A stretch of 64,000 nucleotides of DNA from Alternaria dauci (Eukaryota > Ascomycota > Dothideomycetes > Pleosporales > Pleosporaceae). The DNA lies in assembly GCF_042100115.1 (NCBI RefSeq), contig NC_091274.1, positions 930,001 to 994,000 on the forward strand. Reading direction: 5' to 3'. A program made the position numbers and the translations under genes. This document shows positions 44,507 to 56,947 of the stretch, in pieces; the stretch's first letter is position 1, and every line of letters begins with the position of its first letter. The notes under the pieces were generated by a model. The model saw nothing but the letters and a program-made list of their open reading frames with translations, did no database searches and was not told the DNA's origin.

Positions 44507-46506
44507 TTACAAGCCAGGGGGTGGAGGCACCGCTCCGTAGTTGGAAGGCGATGCAGCTGGTGGAGGCGGCGGTGGAGCAGAGCCATAGCCAGAAGCAGGG
44601 TCTGAAGGTGGTGGTGGAGGCGGTACAGCCGCGCCAGCACCGGGAGCTGGAGACTGTGTCTGTCCATAGCCAGTCTGAGCACCAGTCTGGGCGTAGTAGG
44701 CAGCGTACTGCTGTTGCTGAAGTGCGAGATACGCCGCATACCCACCGTACGCAGCATAGGGATCAGACTCTGGGTTTTGCTGGTAGTAAGCGATCCATGC
44801 TTGTGCAGCATTCGCGTCAAAGGCTTGTTGGTTGGCATCAGCAGTTGGCGTAGCAGCAGCAGCTGGGGACATGATAGTCTCCTGTGCGCCGTAACCGTTG
44901 TGACCTCCCTGGTCGCCGTAGCCACCACCACCACCATAGCCTCCGCCTCCGCCTCCACTGCTTCCTCCCCCGTATCCGTAGCTCTGGCTGCGATCACGAT
45001 CACCACGGTCACCGTATCCGGGTCGTCCGCCGCCATAGCCGTCTCGGTCGCCGTAACGGTTTGGCGGTGGGCGCTCCTTGTACGCGTGGTAGTCTGATTT
45101 TACCTTGTCGAGGAGCTCTTCGCACAGCTGCTTAGCTTGGGCTACACCTTCAGGACGAGGTCCACTAACGTCTGTCAGCAGTGCGAACAAGGGAAGTGAT
45201 AAGGGTGTACGAACGCAATGTGGAGATACATGGGCTCGTCGCTCTCCTGGCCGCTGTTCGGCTCCATGAAACCAGAACCGCGACCCTTGATCTGGACCTT
45301 GCAGCCTGTCTCCTGCTGGATGAACTTGACGTTATCGCCGCCTCGACCGACAACCTGTGCGCGCAAGTTAAAGCCGCTAATGGGCTCAAGACCTACAGAG
45401 ATCTTCTCTTCGGGCCACTTGCGCTGGGAACTGTCAGCAACATGTTTGCTGACTCGAAGAGGGTATCATACTCGACCGTACTCATCGCGCTCAACGTTCT
45501 CGGGCTCCCTGCGACGGAAGCGACGTTCGTCTACCAGGTTAGGAAGGTCTTCTTTCATCATCTCCTCGATCATTTCTACAGCCTTGTCCAGGCCTTCCTT
45601 GGAGGTGCTAGTGATGCGGAGGTACAGCGGCGGGTTCTGGTGGGGGATTAGCATGGGCCATCAAGGTGTGACTTGGCCACGTACAGTAGCAGTTGCCATG
45701 TTCTTGTCAGGGTAGTATTCTCCGCGAGTGGTGACATCTTGCATGTATAAGCAGGCATTCTAAAGGGTTAATGGTTGCAATCGGGGTATGCGTACCGGCG
45801 CCAGTCTCGTCTTTGATCTAGATGGCACATGGAGGTTAGCATTTGATAAATGGGTGGGGCGCTATAAGATCAAGTAAGCTCTGACTCTCATGGAGAGATG
45901 CGCAAACAGGGACCGACTTCAGCCCCGCAACACGGTCGCCAGAGGCGCAGCGCTGCAGAGCATGAAGAAGGCGTGATCCTAGACGATCAGTGGACAGCAA
46001 AAACAGTTATTTACCCTCTTTTGTGTAGCTCCTTTGGTCAGTGTGTAGCGGTTACGGAGATCGTTGATCTCAATGTCTTTGATGTAGTCACCATCCTGCT
46101 GGTACGTCTCGTTGCTTATGGCCGCGGCCGAATTGGAGGCAGGCGACTTGGCGACTGGAGGAGTAGCGGCCTGGGGGTTGGTCAGCGATGGGCCGCGCGT
46201 GAATGGAGAGCGTGGGCGTACAGAGCGAATCGGCGGCACGTCGACATGCTGGATGCCCTTCTTCGCCTGGATCTGCGCGTTGATCCTGGCTGCCGCCGCC
46301 GCCGCCCTCGCAGCAGCGTCGTTCTTGAAGCTGGACGAGGCCGGGCTGTCTGTGCCTTCACGGGCGATGGGGCTGCGGGCGCGATGCGACTCGGACTCCC
46401 TTCGCGACGGCGACCGAGAGCGACGGTCTGTGTCGAAGCGCGAGCGTGCCGGGCGCGCGGCATCGTCGCTGTCGAAGCGCGAGCGGGGACGGCGTTCGTC
46501 AGACAT
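44507..46506 (-). CDS. KH-domain RNA-binding protein (KHDC4/BLOM7-like)
   Basis: Seven exons are inferred (46506-46222, 46170-46015, 45817-45796, 45737-45685, 45636-45472, 45423-45215, 45164-44507), giving 515 residues. The N-terminus is rich in Arg/Ser/Asp, like splicing factors. A KH-like region (INDLRNRYTLTKGATQ...IKDETGADVTTRGEYYPDKN...PPLYLRITS) and a second KH unit with a GRGGDN loop (AQVVGRGGDNVKFIQQETGCKVQIKGRGSGF) follow. The C-terminus is a Gly/Tyr-rich and then Pro/Ala/Gln-rich low-complexity tail. The layout matches KHDC4, which binds RNA and affects splice-site choice. Exon 3 is 22 nt. The first intron (51 nt) is in phase and lacks stops, so its retention would add 17 residues. 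The long second intron (about 197 nt) is the least certain boundary. Confidence 0.82.
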
Positions 46507-46732
46507 GTTGCAGTTGCAGTTGCTCGTAGCGATGGTGGTTTGGTGGTGTCGGAGACGAATCTTGGGCTTGGGCAGGAGCGACTCGCTTATTTAGCGTGCC
46601 GCGGCTGGACCTGCCTGGTCGCGCCTACTCCGACCATCGGCCGGGGATTCTATTTCACTTTCTGGGGCGGCCACTCCAACCAACCAACAATATTCGGAAC
46701 ATTGACACCTTCACCGTGACCACCCGCTCGTC
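46507..46732. promoter_or_regulatory. compact divergent promoter (KH protein and ILV6)
   Basis: Only 226 bp separate the two divergent start codons, so both promoters and 5' UTRs must share this DNA. No TATA box or canonical TGA(C/G)TCA element was seen. Confidence 0.5.
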
Positions 46733-47760
46733 ATGGCTTCTCGGCGGGCAATGCTGCCTCTGCGCAGTCTGCTCAACAGGCCATGCGCCGCCTCGCTCGC
46801 CCGGCAGCAAAGAGCATCCAGCTCCTCGTCCACGCAGGCCTTGGCCTACAAGGCCCTCCACCGTCGCATCGCACCTCTGCCCACCGAAGACCGCCCTCCT
46901 GCCTGGTCGGCGCCCGCTGCCGTCAGCAACATCCTCTACGAGACGCCGCTTCCGTCGCAAGCGCCCCCAAAGAGCCACATCCTCAACTGTCTGGTACAAA
47001 ATGAGCCCGGTGTGCTCTCGCGAGTCTCCGGTATCCTGGCCGCCCGCGGCTTCAACATCGACAGTCTGGTAGTCTGCAACACCGAGGTCGATGACCTCTC
47101 TCGCATGACCATCGTGCTGCAAGGACAGGATGGTGTCGTCGAGCAAGCCCGCCGCCAGCTCGAGGACTTGGTCCCTGTGTGGGCTGTGCTTGACTACACT
47201 CAATCGCCCCTCGTCCAGCGCGAACTCCTCCTTGCCAAGGTCTCTATCCTCGGCCCAGAATACTTTGAAGAGCTGCTTGCGCACCACCGAGAGATGGCCC
47301 AGGCGCCCGAGATGGCCCAGTCATACGAACCAGACATGACAGATGAGGAGCGCAACGCAATGGCGCACGAGGCCGCTCGTGAGTCGCTGAGGAAAGACTA
47401 CCACCCGACAAACCTGCCCGTCAGCCAGGCACTCCGGCACAAGCACGAGCATCTGCGCGCCATAACCTTCATGACTCACCAGTTTGGTGGAAAGGTGCTC
47501 GACATTAGCACAAACAACTGCATCGTAGAGGTCTCGGCAAAGCCCACCAGGATCGATTCTTTCATGAAGCTGATTGCTCCGTTCGGAATCTTGGAATCTG
47601 CAAGGACCGGTAAGCATGGTTGCGTCTCTTGGTATAGTCAAATCGCTAATCGAGCACAGGACTCATGGCTCTACCGCGTTCCCCGCTCCACAACAGTGCC
47701 GAGGTCGAAGAGATGGAGGCGCAGGACGTTGTTGATAACAGCCTGCTCCCTCCCGGTTAA
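46733..47760 (+). CDS. ILV6: acetolactate synthase regulatory subunit Ilv6
   Basis: Two exons (46733-47609, 47660-47760) encode 325 residues. The first 35 or so residues are rich in Arg, Ser and Ala without acidic residues (MASRRAMLPLRSLLNRPC), as in a mitochondrial presequence. An ACT domain follows (HILNCLVQNEPGVLSRVSGILAARGFNIDSL, about residues 82-155), then a second domain (RAITFMTHQFGGKVLDIS...PFGILESARTGLMALPRSPL) typical of the eukaryotic small subunit. It binds the catalytic subunit Ilv2 in mitochondria and gives feedback inhibition by valine, at the first shared step of branched-chain amino-acid synthesis. The single intron (50 nt) splits the Gly codon in RTGLMALPR. Confidence 0.95.
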
Positions 47761-48274
47761 ACATGCTGAGGCATGGGAGGCATCAAGTTTGTTCAGTGTC
47801 AACATATGCGGGCGTTTAATGTACGTGTATAGTATGTCGTTCAATCAACACGAAACACGGCTCATTCGTTTGAGACCAATCACAATTCTCTTTGACGCAA
47901 TTGGAGACGCCCTATGAGTGATGTATATGCATACATATGATCTACCCCACAAGCCTAGTCACTGTGCGTAGAGTTGGAGTATACCACGGCATTTTGACAA
48001 GTACATGAGTGCGAGTCCATAGAGCTTTGTGGGAAGAAGAGCAGCAGTTGGGACGAGACAGGTGATGTCTACTCGATGCCACAGTACATCATGCCCAGCC
48101 GGGTCATATTTGGTCAAACATCGGACCGGCGCATTCACATCGGGCCGACCCCACAACCACTACAGTGCTACCAACACTACATGTACCTCCCTCTGCATCA
48201 TCATCCAGAAAATTTGTTTGGTAATCTATTTTCCAACAATACACACCCATCTCTCCTCTCGTGGCCCCCAAATC
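47761..48274. other. intergenic region
   Basis: 514 bp with the ILV6 3' UTR and the promoter of the next gene. Nothing recognised. Confidence 0.4.
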
Positions 48275-49021
48275 ATGTCGCAAATCCCCGTTCCCGCCGG
48301 CCTTCAAGAAGACTCGTTAGAGCACACAATCGAAATTCTCGCCAAGCAATTCAACGACGATGCCTTTCAACGCTATATTCTTCTAGACGAACTGCAAGGG
48401 TCAGAAAAAACCGACATAGGAGTTGAATTGAACCAAGAGGTCTTTGAATTTGTAGTGCCGGATTTCTTGAAGGGAGGAGCAAGGATGATCACAATTCCTG
48501 GGAGTGGTGTGGCTAGTGTGTGGTAAGTATACCTACTTGGCCATGACAAGTCCCATCTTCAGGAGACTGGACATTGAAAAATCTCCTCATCTTGTATTTA
48601 TGCCTGCTGATGATGATTCAGGCAACTAGAGGAAATCACAGAAACATATATTCCAGAACCGCACAACCCACCTGCGGTGAACGAACTCAACTCACTGGCT
48701 CACCACGCAAGACAGCGTGCTCTACCATCTCAAGCAACACACGTGCTACATCTAGTCCTGCTAGCAAACGATCGCACCCATCCTTCCGCTACCACTCCAG
48801 CCAAAGTAAGTGATCTGATTCGTCCGGTACTTGACATGGCAAAGGAAAAAGGCTGGCCAGTGGTCTTGGAGTCTACGTCGCCGAGGAGTCGGGACGTCTA
48901 TGCGCATCTGGGATTCCAGCTGTTAGAGGAGATTACTGTGGGTAGGGGAAAAGTCGATGGGCAAGGAAGAGGCAAGGATGGCGGTGAGGGAGTTTTGTTG
49001 TGGGCTATGATCAAGTGCTGA
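48275..49021 (+). CDS. GNAT-like N-acetyltransferase protein
   Basis: Two exons (48275-48522, 48622-49021) encode 215 residues. The intron acceptor at 48621 was chosen over the nearer AG at 48561 because the latter leads to an early TAG, while the former continues a clean frame (VWQLEEITETYIPEP). The order of parts fits a fungal GNAT fold: LEHTIEILAKQFNDDAFQRYI at the N-terminus, then THVLHLVLLANDRTHPS, a linker, and RPVLDMAKEKGWPVVLESTSPRSRDVYAHLGFQLLEEITVG. The last block is the strand-helix-strand in which a Tyr follows the acyl-CoA loop. A canonical R-x-x-G-x-G/A loop is not clear, so activity is uncertain. Substrate unknown. Confidence 0.72.
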
Positions 49022-51349
49022 GGGGGGAGGGGTGTGTGTGTAAAACTCTCCTCGGCATGTGCTGCACTGATGTTGCACTTTTTACCACGCCAGACGCTCC
49101 GCTTGAAGATCGATCGGGTGGTTACGGAGCTGCCATGGCATTAGGGAGTCTTACTCAGTGCAAGAGACCGCTGGAATCGTATCGAGGTATAAGCTACTGT
49201 ATCAGCATTAGCGATATGCTTGGGCGATAGTCGGACCATTTCTCCACTCACACAACACCAACCACAACGCGATTGATGCGTCCTGCGTGTGATGCAAGCA
49301 AGCAAGCGACGCGCCTGCCCCACAAACCTCAATCTTAAGTCGAAATCAGAAGGCACTTCAACTTCCACCGGCAGTATGACATCTCAGCTTGCCACTTACT
49401 CGGACTTACATACTACGTTCAGGTGTCGAAATCCACCCCAATCACCCACGTGGGCAATACACGCACGGCGAGTGGCAGAAGGTCCACCCTGATGTTCCAA
49501 ATGTCTGGGCCTGAGGGCTGCAGAGGACCGTTCTAGTGAATCCTACATATGCAAGACCCTTGTCCATTATAGCGGGACCGATATAGGCAGGTAAGCACAC
49601 GACCTCTTACGATGCCACTACGCAGGGCTGGTGTTATAGGAGACGCGCAGGCGTGCACACAGACCTTGAGACAAGCAATGCCAACGTGGCTTCCAAGCAC
49701 CGTAATCTGTGGAACTCGGCTATCATATTGATCCTTTGATGGAGCCGGAGAGCTTGTGGAACATTTCAAACATAAAAGTCTACATCATACATTGTCGATT
49801 GAACATGTACGACATTCCACCTCCTCGTTAGGAGTGGTTGAAAAGCGTGCGGTTGGTGACAAAACACTAGCGGCTGCCTTTGTCCTACGTTCCGTATCCA
49901 TCATGTTTGACTCACTGGTCTCCGTCTTTTAGGAGGTCCAGAGTCGTGTAGCTCCACGGAGTAGCTCAATTCGAATAACGCTATCGCGGCTCCACGTTCT
50001 TGCGGGCCATGGGCTATGGGTATGATGAAGGTCCACTTTGGCAATGGGTCGAAGTCCCTGCGACGGGCAACCGGCGGCCGCGGGTGTTATTGTGTGGAGA
50101 ATGAGCACAAAGTTCCTCGCTGTTGTTTCTCGACCTTCAAGTTGGGTAGGGTCGGTACTTCGGTGTTACTATGCCGAGGAGATCGGTTAACACAGAATCC
50201 TTCTTCTCTGCATCCTGTGGCAGTATTCGTATGTGACACGCATCACAACCTTGTCTTCGGGTGGCATGTTGTCCCACTACCCGCTCCGCGCAAGTGGATA
50301 TGCGTCATGTCAATGCAAGCTTTTCGTCTCCAATTTTACTCCAGACACCCTTCTCCACCAATCGGTACAGCACAGTGACATTCTGACGTCTCTCCTTCTG
50401 GTAACCCTTGCTGCTGTATGAGGATCTAGACTGACTGCATCTGGAAGCCACACTTGAGGCTTTGCTTCGATAAATGGGCCGTTGTTACAATCGCGCCGTG
50501 GCTGCCGATTGCCGCCCTGGACTTCAGATCATAATGCTTTTGTGCCACGGTGTAAGCATGTCTTGGCTAATGCCGGGTCGTTATCTGCCGTATGGGAAAT
50601 TCACATGTTTCCTACGGTGAAGACGTGCGACGATGAGCGTGTCCAGCTGCTGGTCGAAGTTGTGCTTAGGCGTCCAAGCGAGGAAAAAATAATTCCTAGC
50701 ATACCGAGGCTCACTGTCCACAAGGTACGTAGTTCCCTCTTCGTCATACGATAGCTGGTGTCTGAATGTTTAGTGGGGGATCTGGGATTCATGGCGGATA
50801 TGGGTTGTGGGTAAACGGTAACGATGATCCCTGCGCACGAACCTCCTGAACAGGATGACGCCGATGCAGGTTCCTTGGTAGCGTGGATCGCAGCCAGTTC
50901 TTTGCTATCGAACTCACAATCGGGCAGGAGTACTTAGCCAAGTACACCCTTCCACCAGCGGCATGTCGCTCGGCCTCTTTCTCCTCATTTTTTGGCATTA
51001 CTATTGCATCTAAGTTGTCATATATCCCAGTTAGCAGCGCGTCATCAGCCCAAGATCTTGGCACGTCTACGGCGCCGTTGTTACCCAGGTAATCCTGATC
51101 CAGTTGAACAAAACGGTAAGGAGTCCGTCTGGCGCAATGTCTCGGCAGTTCAACGGTTTACCGGTGCAATTGGTTTGCCGTGCGAACGTGCGGTCGAACG
51201 TCCATATATTGCGTGACCCACTATCATGAAGGCTTCGTATCTGACAGTGAATAGACCCACTCACTCGCCTCCGAGGTTCCTGTGACGCAACCCAACAACG
51301 CGCTCCGCCCATTCCTTGCTCAACCGCTTTCACTGCTGAACCTGTTGGC
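49022..51349. other. gene-poor intergenic region (2.3 kb)
   Basis: No frame here is long or has recognisable domains, and no RNA gene was found. It presumably contains the VTC5 promoter. Confidence 0.45.
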
Positions 51350-54088
51350 ATGAAGTACGGCGACACTTTGAGACAGCGGTCCATACCAGAATGGGGTCAT
51401 TGTGAGTACCACAGTCACATGCTCTGACGCGACACGGAGAGCTCTCCGCTAACACATGTGCGCCTGCAGACAACATCGACTACGACTACCTCAAGGACCT
51501 CATCAAACACCAGACGACGCCTGGCACGAACAAGGCTGTATCGATTCCGGGCCAGGGCGAGAGCACCGAGCGCGCATTCGGAGACACCTTCTTCAATGTC
51601 CTGTCGCAACAACACGATCGCATCAACCTCTTTGTCCGGAGCAAAAGCGGCGAGATTGAGCGGAGGCTGGAGCATATTAGCAACACCCTAGACCAGCTGC
51701 GCGCAAGACGTGACCCAGCGAGCGGGCGTCTTCCCGCGCGGACTGTGGAGAGATATGCGAAGATCGATGCAGATGTCGCGAGGTACGCGGGTAGCATCGG
51801 AACACGCGACCGAGCAGGTCTCGCTAACACAACTGCAGAACCGGTGAGGAGATCAGGTCGCTTTCGCGATTTCAAGTGGCCCAACGAACGGGTTTCATCA
51901 AGATACTCAAGAAATACAAGCGCTGGACCAAGGACAGGGAGCTCAGTCATGTCTTTAAGCAGGAAATTAGCGGTCGGCCGGATAGTTTGTTCCAGCTCGA
52001 TCTGGGCTACCTCTTGGATCAATACATCGATGTGCTCGACGCACTCCGCTCCGCTTTTGATGCGGATGCTACTTCTACGTCCAATGCTGAGAATGCAAAC
52101 GGCCAAGCCCCAGCTGCTTGCATTTCTAGAATTCTTGAAAAGGGCGACGATCTAGACTTTGACCTCGCACTGAACACGGTACCATTGGGCTCCAAGGGCA
52201 ACAAAGCAACGTATTGGATACATCCGGACCATATCGTTGAGGCACAAGTCTTGCTGCTCCAGCATACGCGTCTATACGTCAGCAAGGCGAGGCGGAATGC
52301 ATCTGTCAGGGGAACGCCTATCCGCCGCCATTCTTCCACGACCAACCTTGACCCGTATTTTGGCAACGAAGATACGACAGGCCTCGTTGTATTGGACCAT
52401 GCAGAAGCGTTCGCGTTCAAGCAAAATGCAAGTACAATTGGAGCGACAGAGGAACTGGAGGGGAGCATTGGGATCAAAGCAGCTGGCCAGGTGCGTTGTT
52501 GCGCCACTAGTGAAGCGGCGGTCGTCGTATGCACAGAGGCGAGCTCACGAGGTCAATCGCTAGGCGCTGTCAAGACAGCAAAGATGGACCGCAGACGCCT
52601 GCCAACCTTTCTGGATACATCTGTGAAAGAGGACAGCATGAAGCATGCTGGAAACTCGAATGGATCAGCCAACGATGACACCCCGGCGGTCCGACAGTGG
52701 CTTGCTGAGCACCAATCCACTAGGCCTATCGCTGGTGTTGTGTCCAAACGCACACGATTTACGGGGCTGCATAACAACTCAACAGGAGGCATATGGGGGA
52801 CGTTAGACAAAGATGTTTACATGACAGACTCATTGTGCAAAGATCTGGCAGACGATGATTGGACATCAGCTGCTCGAGCAGAATCTGCAAAGAGGTTTCC
52901 TCACGCCATTCTCGAGATCCGCCGTGAAGGCAACCAAGCAACGGCACTTATCCAGACCCTTGATAAGAGCCATTTGGTACGTCACTCCCAAATTAAACAT
53001 GGTCAGTGCACTAACAAGCGCAGGTGGAGCGTGTTCGAGGCTTCTCATTAGAAGCACATGCTGTATGGGCTTGTTGCCAGCCCAGCGCCATGTCCGCTCC
53101 TTTCTGGGTCTCCCTCCTGGAGAAAGACATCCGAAAACTCCCGGAACCAGTGAAGAAGCGGAGCCGTAGAGTGCGGGACAGCACGAATGGCTCACAAGTC
53201 CAACTATCGCCTCCAGCGACCTCGACATCCAACACATCGTATGACGGTCAATCTAGCCCACTTGCCTCCCGTTACGAGGAGTCTTCTGCAACATCCATAC
53301 ATGAATTTGTTGATCCACCGCCACTACAGGCCTTCAGGAAGAAAAGTCGGAGACCATTTTCTGACTACCCTCCACCCATGAACCGGGACGAACCAGAACC
53401 AGAAGTGCAGCAGAGGTACTGGAACGAATATGACCATCCAGAAGATGAGGAGACTGGCTACTACATCTACGTCGATCCCGACGCGCCTATCAAATACCCC
53501 GGCCAAGATTTTGTCGAAGCGTTGGCGAAAAGGACGAAGAAGTTGTTTGGTATGAACGACAAAGCCGATCAGGCATCGCTTTCCACCGCCGAGGACTCGG
53601 ACGATGACGACACGGTCGACTCCTCGCCCATAATGCACGCCGCAAATTATGGAACGATAGGCTCCAGTGGCCAAGCAGCGAGCCAAAACGGCTACTTCAG
53701 CACACTCTTCCGTTCCCTTCGTGATCCGCAACATGATGCCGACCTGCTCCACGAGCGTCGTGCATTGCTCGGTCAGGTAGAGACTCATCAACACAGGATC
53801 GAAATGACAAAGCTGCGCTTCTACTCTACCGCACTGGGCGCGGCTGTTGTCATAGACCTTATCTTGGGTCTCATGACGATGACAAGCCGCAAGAAGGAAC
53901 GAGGCGTTGTCGACGCTGCTGTCTTGCTAGGTACTATCTGTACGCTGGTGCTTTGCGTTGTAGCAGTTATAAGTATGCGGACACGCCAAGACCGTTTGGG
54001 CTGGGTTCACCAAACAGCCGTTCTGAGTATCTCTGGCGCGATTGTGGCGTTGGACGTTTTGTTGCTTTTGTGGGTGTTGCGGATATAG
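51350..54088 (+). CDS. VTC5: Vtc5-like SPX-VTC vacuolar transporter chaperone subunit
   Basis: Four exons (51350-51401, 51470-51782, 51839-52976, 53024-54088) encode 855 residues. The SPX domain occupies residues 1 to about 200, starting MKYGDTLRQRSIPEWGHYNIDY and including FIKILKKYKRW, the basic inositol-pyrophosphate sensing surface. A divergent VTC-like central domain follows (about 210-600), then a disordered acidic linker and a C-terminal membrane part with three hydrophobic helices (LGAAVVIDLILGL, LLGTICTLVLCVVAVI, ALDVLLLLWVL), as in DUF202. This order matches yeast Vtc5, a regulator of the vacuolar polyphosphate polymerase. The catalytic residues of Vtc4 are not evident, so a regulatory role is more likely. 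The first 52-nt exon holds the conserved SPX start. Confidence 0.85.
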
Positions 54089-56947
54089 GGACTGGCATTT
54101 GCATATGCGTTGTTGCATTTGGGTAGCTAGGTGTTCAGGTGTTTTGGACCAGGCAGTGAATATGTGCCGTAATGCCACTGGTGACCAAGCTCACACGACG
54201 ACGAAGTCGCCTTTAGATGTGCTGTATGCAGAATTAAATATACCCTGAAGTTGTACGATGTTGTTCATATCAATCTGCATCAGCGTAAAAACTTGTAAAC
54301 ACCTCCGAAGTAGGATGTGGCGCTTGGGTTTATCCCAACATGTGGAACAAGTAGACACTCGAGAGTACATCATGAACACGGGCTCATTGCATCAAAGCTT
54401 GACCTAAAGGTACTCGCAATGCGCTACTTATAGCGTGCAATAGTGTAGTATAGGTTGAGTGTTCGGCTCAACGTAGAATGGGCAGGCCTACGATCCTGCA
54501 GCGGTAAAACATGACGTCTGGTATGCTTTCTTGTCAATTAGAACGGCGGCATCAGAGTGCTTCTTGTGATGTGGATCCTTCTACTGTAAATGACAAGCAT
54601 CCATTGGTAACCTCCTCTACCCTCTAACAACTTCGTCGTCAGTGAGATCCTCCTACCAGCGGTGACTCAGACGACGAACCCAGCAACCAAAGCAACACAA
54701 TCAACCGTTCCCCAAAGCTCAACTCCAATGATTATCGCGATACAGTAGGCGCCTGCCGCCGAAACAGCGAACTCCACTCTCTCGTGGAGATCCTCCTACC
54801 GAGGTAGGTACTAGTCAACAGTACCTAGGCTTTGACACCTCATCGCTAGCAGACTCTTAATAGTCTGGGTTCAAAACAGCGCACTCTTTCACGTCACCGG
54901 TGGCTCCAAGAGGGAGCGTCTTCTTTATCGTTCCAAGGTTCACAATTGTCCTTGTCTTGGCATTGTCATCGCCGCCATCATCTTTCCCAGGCTTCAGCAT
55001 CATGCTCGTCATTCACTTCAACGCCATCATATTCGTCTGAAGCTTCTGAGACTTATGGGCTGTGTCTATTTTTGAGATCCCGTGCCGACATTCTATCAGC
55101 CATATTCAGGTATCCGGTATGAGCGTCGCAAGATGATCTGTTGACTGTACCTAGGTACCTAGGTAACCTTAGAACGTAGGAGCTTTGTCGCTGCGCATCA
55201 CGTAGTACAGGCTTCGTGCGCGCCGCGCATGTTCGACATGACCTTGAAGCGAGTCACACTGCATCACAGCATCGATAAGAAGGTTCCGAGATTGTGTATT
55301 CATACCTTGTTATCCGGACTCCCAAGTAGCGGGTGAAAGCCAGCTTAACGCAATTTGCCCACAGCCGGACCAGCAAGGAAACTTAGACATACCTAGGTAT
55401 GATCTAGATCTCCTTATGATTGCCAGATTTCTAGATCCCATGCTACCTATGGCTGAGCGGCCGATCAGGTGGGTCCATGAATACCTAGGTAGTGTCCAGT
55501 GTGATACGAGCTAGCCCCAAAGGGTGAACCTGTCATCGTACTGCGCGCCGATTGTGGTGACTGTTTTGCGACGTCTTTGTATGTTCATCTACCTGGATAG
55601 CTAACAATTGTTCAGCCAACCTCCGTTTGCGTTTGTGGCCAATTGTTCCCTACCTACAAACCACACCGAATTCGGCGAAATAGCCCAATAATGGCTCACC
55701 GGAACGATGCCGAGAGTGATCCCTGACGGTCACGCACAGTATATGCACCGGCATGCAGAACGCCCAGCTGCTGAGCATTTGGGCAGCGACAAGTCTCCTG
55801 AGAGGAGCAGCACCCACAGCCCCTTTCACGGCACGCGCGACCGCTATAAGAAGCCGTGTCATCAGCAAAATTACAATATCAGGACACAATTGCGTCGTGT
55901 ATAGTAAAGCGACCCGCGCGGTATTGCAGACAGGACTCGACAACTTTCCAAAGGCCTACTGTCGCATCGACTGTATCATACTTTACGCATGACTGTCTGG
56001 CAAACCAAAATTCCAAAATGTTCTCGAATGCCAGTCTTGCACCAGACCGAGTGGAGCCACAAACGATCCCTATCGGGGGATATAGAAATGTTGAGAACGT
56101 ACCTAGGTACTCAACGCGGACCGTTGCTCCACGTGTTTACAGGCGACGTCGACAACATCAAAGACCTCGCATAAGCTGATCGTGCAGTCATTCTTTGAAT
56201 TTACTGTAGTGTCATGTGCGGAGCGGGACAAGGCGTCCAGGAGGAGATTGTCAACTCGACACTCAACAAGAATCAATACCATGGACACATACAGTATCAA
56301 GCTTGACTCCACATGGCATGAGATCATCATGAGGCTCTGCTGCCCCACCCGTGGGCCTTCTTGGCATTGCACTCCATGGGCAGTGGCCATCTCCGCCAAA
56401 TCGTGATGGGGGCCGGAAGAGAGGTTCCGCATCAGCTGTCATTTGACGAGTTTGCAACCTTCGGTTTCTTGGGCTGCTCGAGGTTCGCAAGCCGCGCGGC
56501 CGCGAAAAGGATTGATAGCCACGTGCGGCTTACAGGCGCATCTATGCGACCCCGCTGCTTCATCTCGGTGCCTTTGACGGCAGAGACGGATCCTATCCGG
56601 GCGATTGCAAGCCGACCCTGTACAAGTGGAGTCGCGTCACGTCGCTCCACCATTTTCGTCATCCTACCCTACAAAGTTTTAGCTGTTCTTGACAACGAAA
56701 TCGCCATCGGAAAAACTCAAGCTACCTTGAATGCCATGTTCTCCATGCCATTGTAACCCCTTTTCGAGGTAAGTCATCCCCATCCGCCTCCCCCAATTCC
56801 CCAGCTCCGTTGCGCGGCCGCGCCTGACATTTACAGGCTCGAGCCTCAGCAGATCTTTGAAGCACCTTTATCGACTCTTTGTACATTAGACGAACACCGC
56901 CTGGAGCGATTGCATCTCCAGAGACTTGTACCCATCCATAGATCACC
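54089..56947. other. gene-poor intergenic region with ACCTAGGT palindromes
   Basis: 2.86 kb without an acceptable gene. Copies of the palindromic word CCTAGG, mostly within ACCTAGGT, occur at about 54824, 55149 and 55156 (tandem), 55391, 55483 and 56101. A 14-bp direct repeat GAGATCCTCCTACC occurs at 54644-54657 and 54787-54800. An AGGTACT/AGTACCT hairpin lies at 54806-54826. The 3' end is the GUT2 promoter, with a pyrimidine-rich stretch near 56780-56810. Confidence 0.5.

Noticed and set aside
44452..45036. 194-codon minus-strand frame in the KH gene tail
   Set aside because: Alternative frame of the Gly/Tyr and Pro-rich repeats; the other frame continues the KH domain protein.
45898..46719. 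273-codon plus-strand frame opposite the KH-domain gene
   Set aside because: Antisense shadow of the Arg/Ser-rich exon; composition mirrors the real gene and runs into the ILV6 promoter.
48541..48621. Alternative exon start at the nearer AG (48561) in the second GNAT gene
   Set aside because: It leads to a TAG within about 25 codons, whereas the later AG restores a long conserved frame.
51486..52106. 206-codon minus-strand frame opposite VTC5
   Set aside because: Antisense to the SPX domain coding exons, no recognisable domain.
54644..54800. Coding-like fragment bounded by a 14-bp direct repeat
   Set aside because: Two frames are open for about 50 codons but neither has an ATG nor a recognisable domain; too short to call a relic gene.
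56361..56756. 131-codon frame upstream of GUT2
   Set aside because: No homology recalled, no splice extension, lies where the GUT2 promoter is expected.
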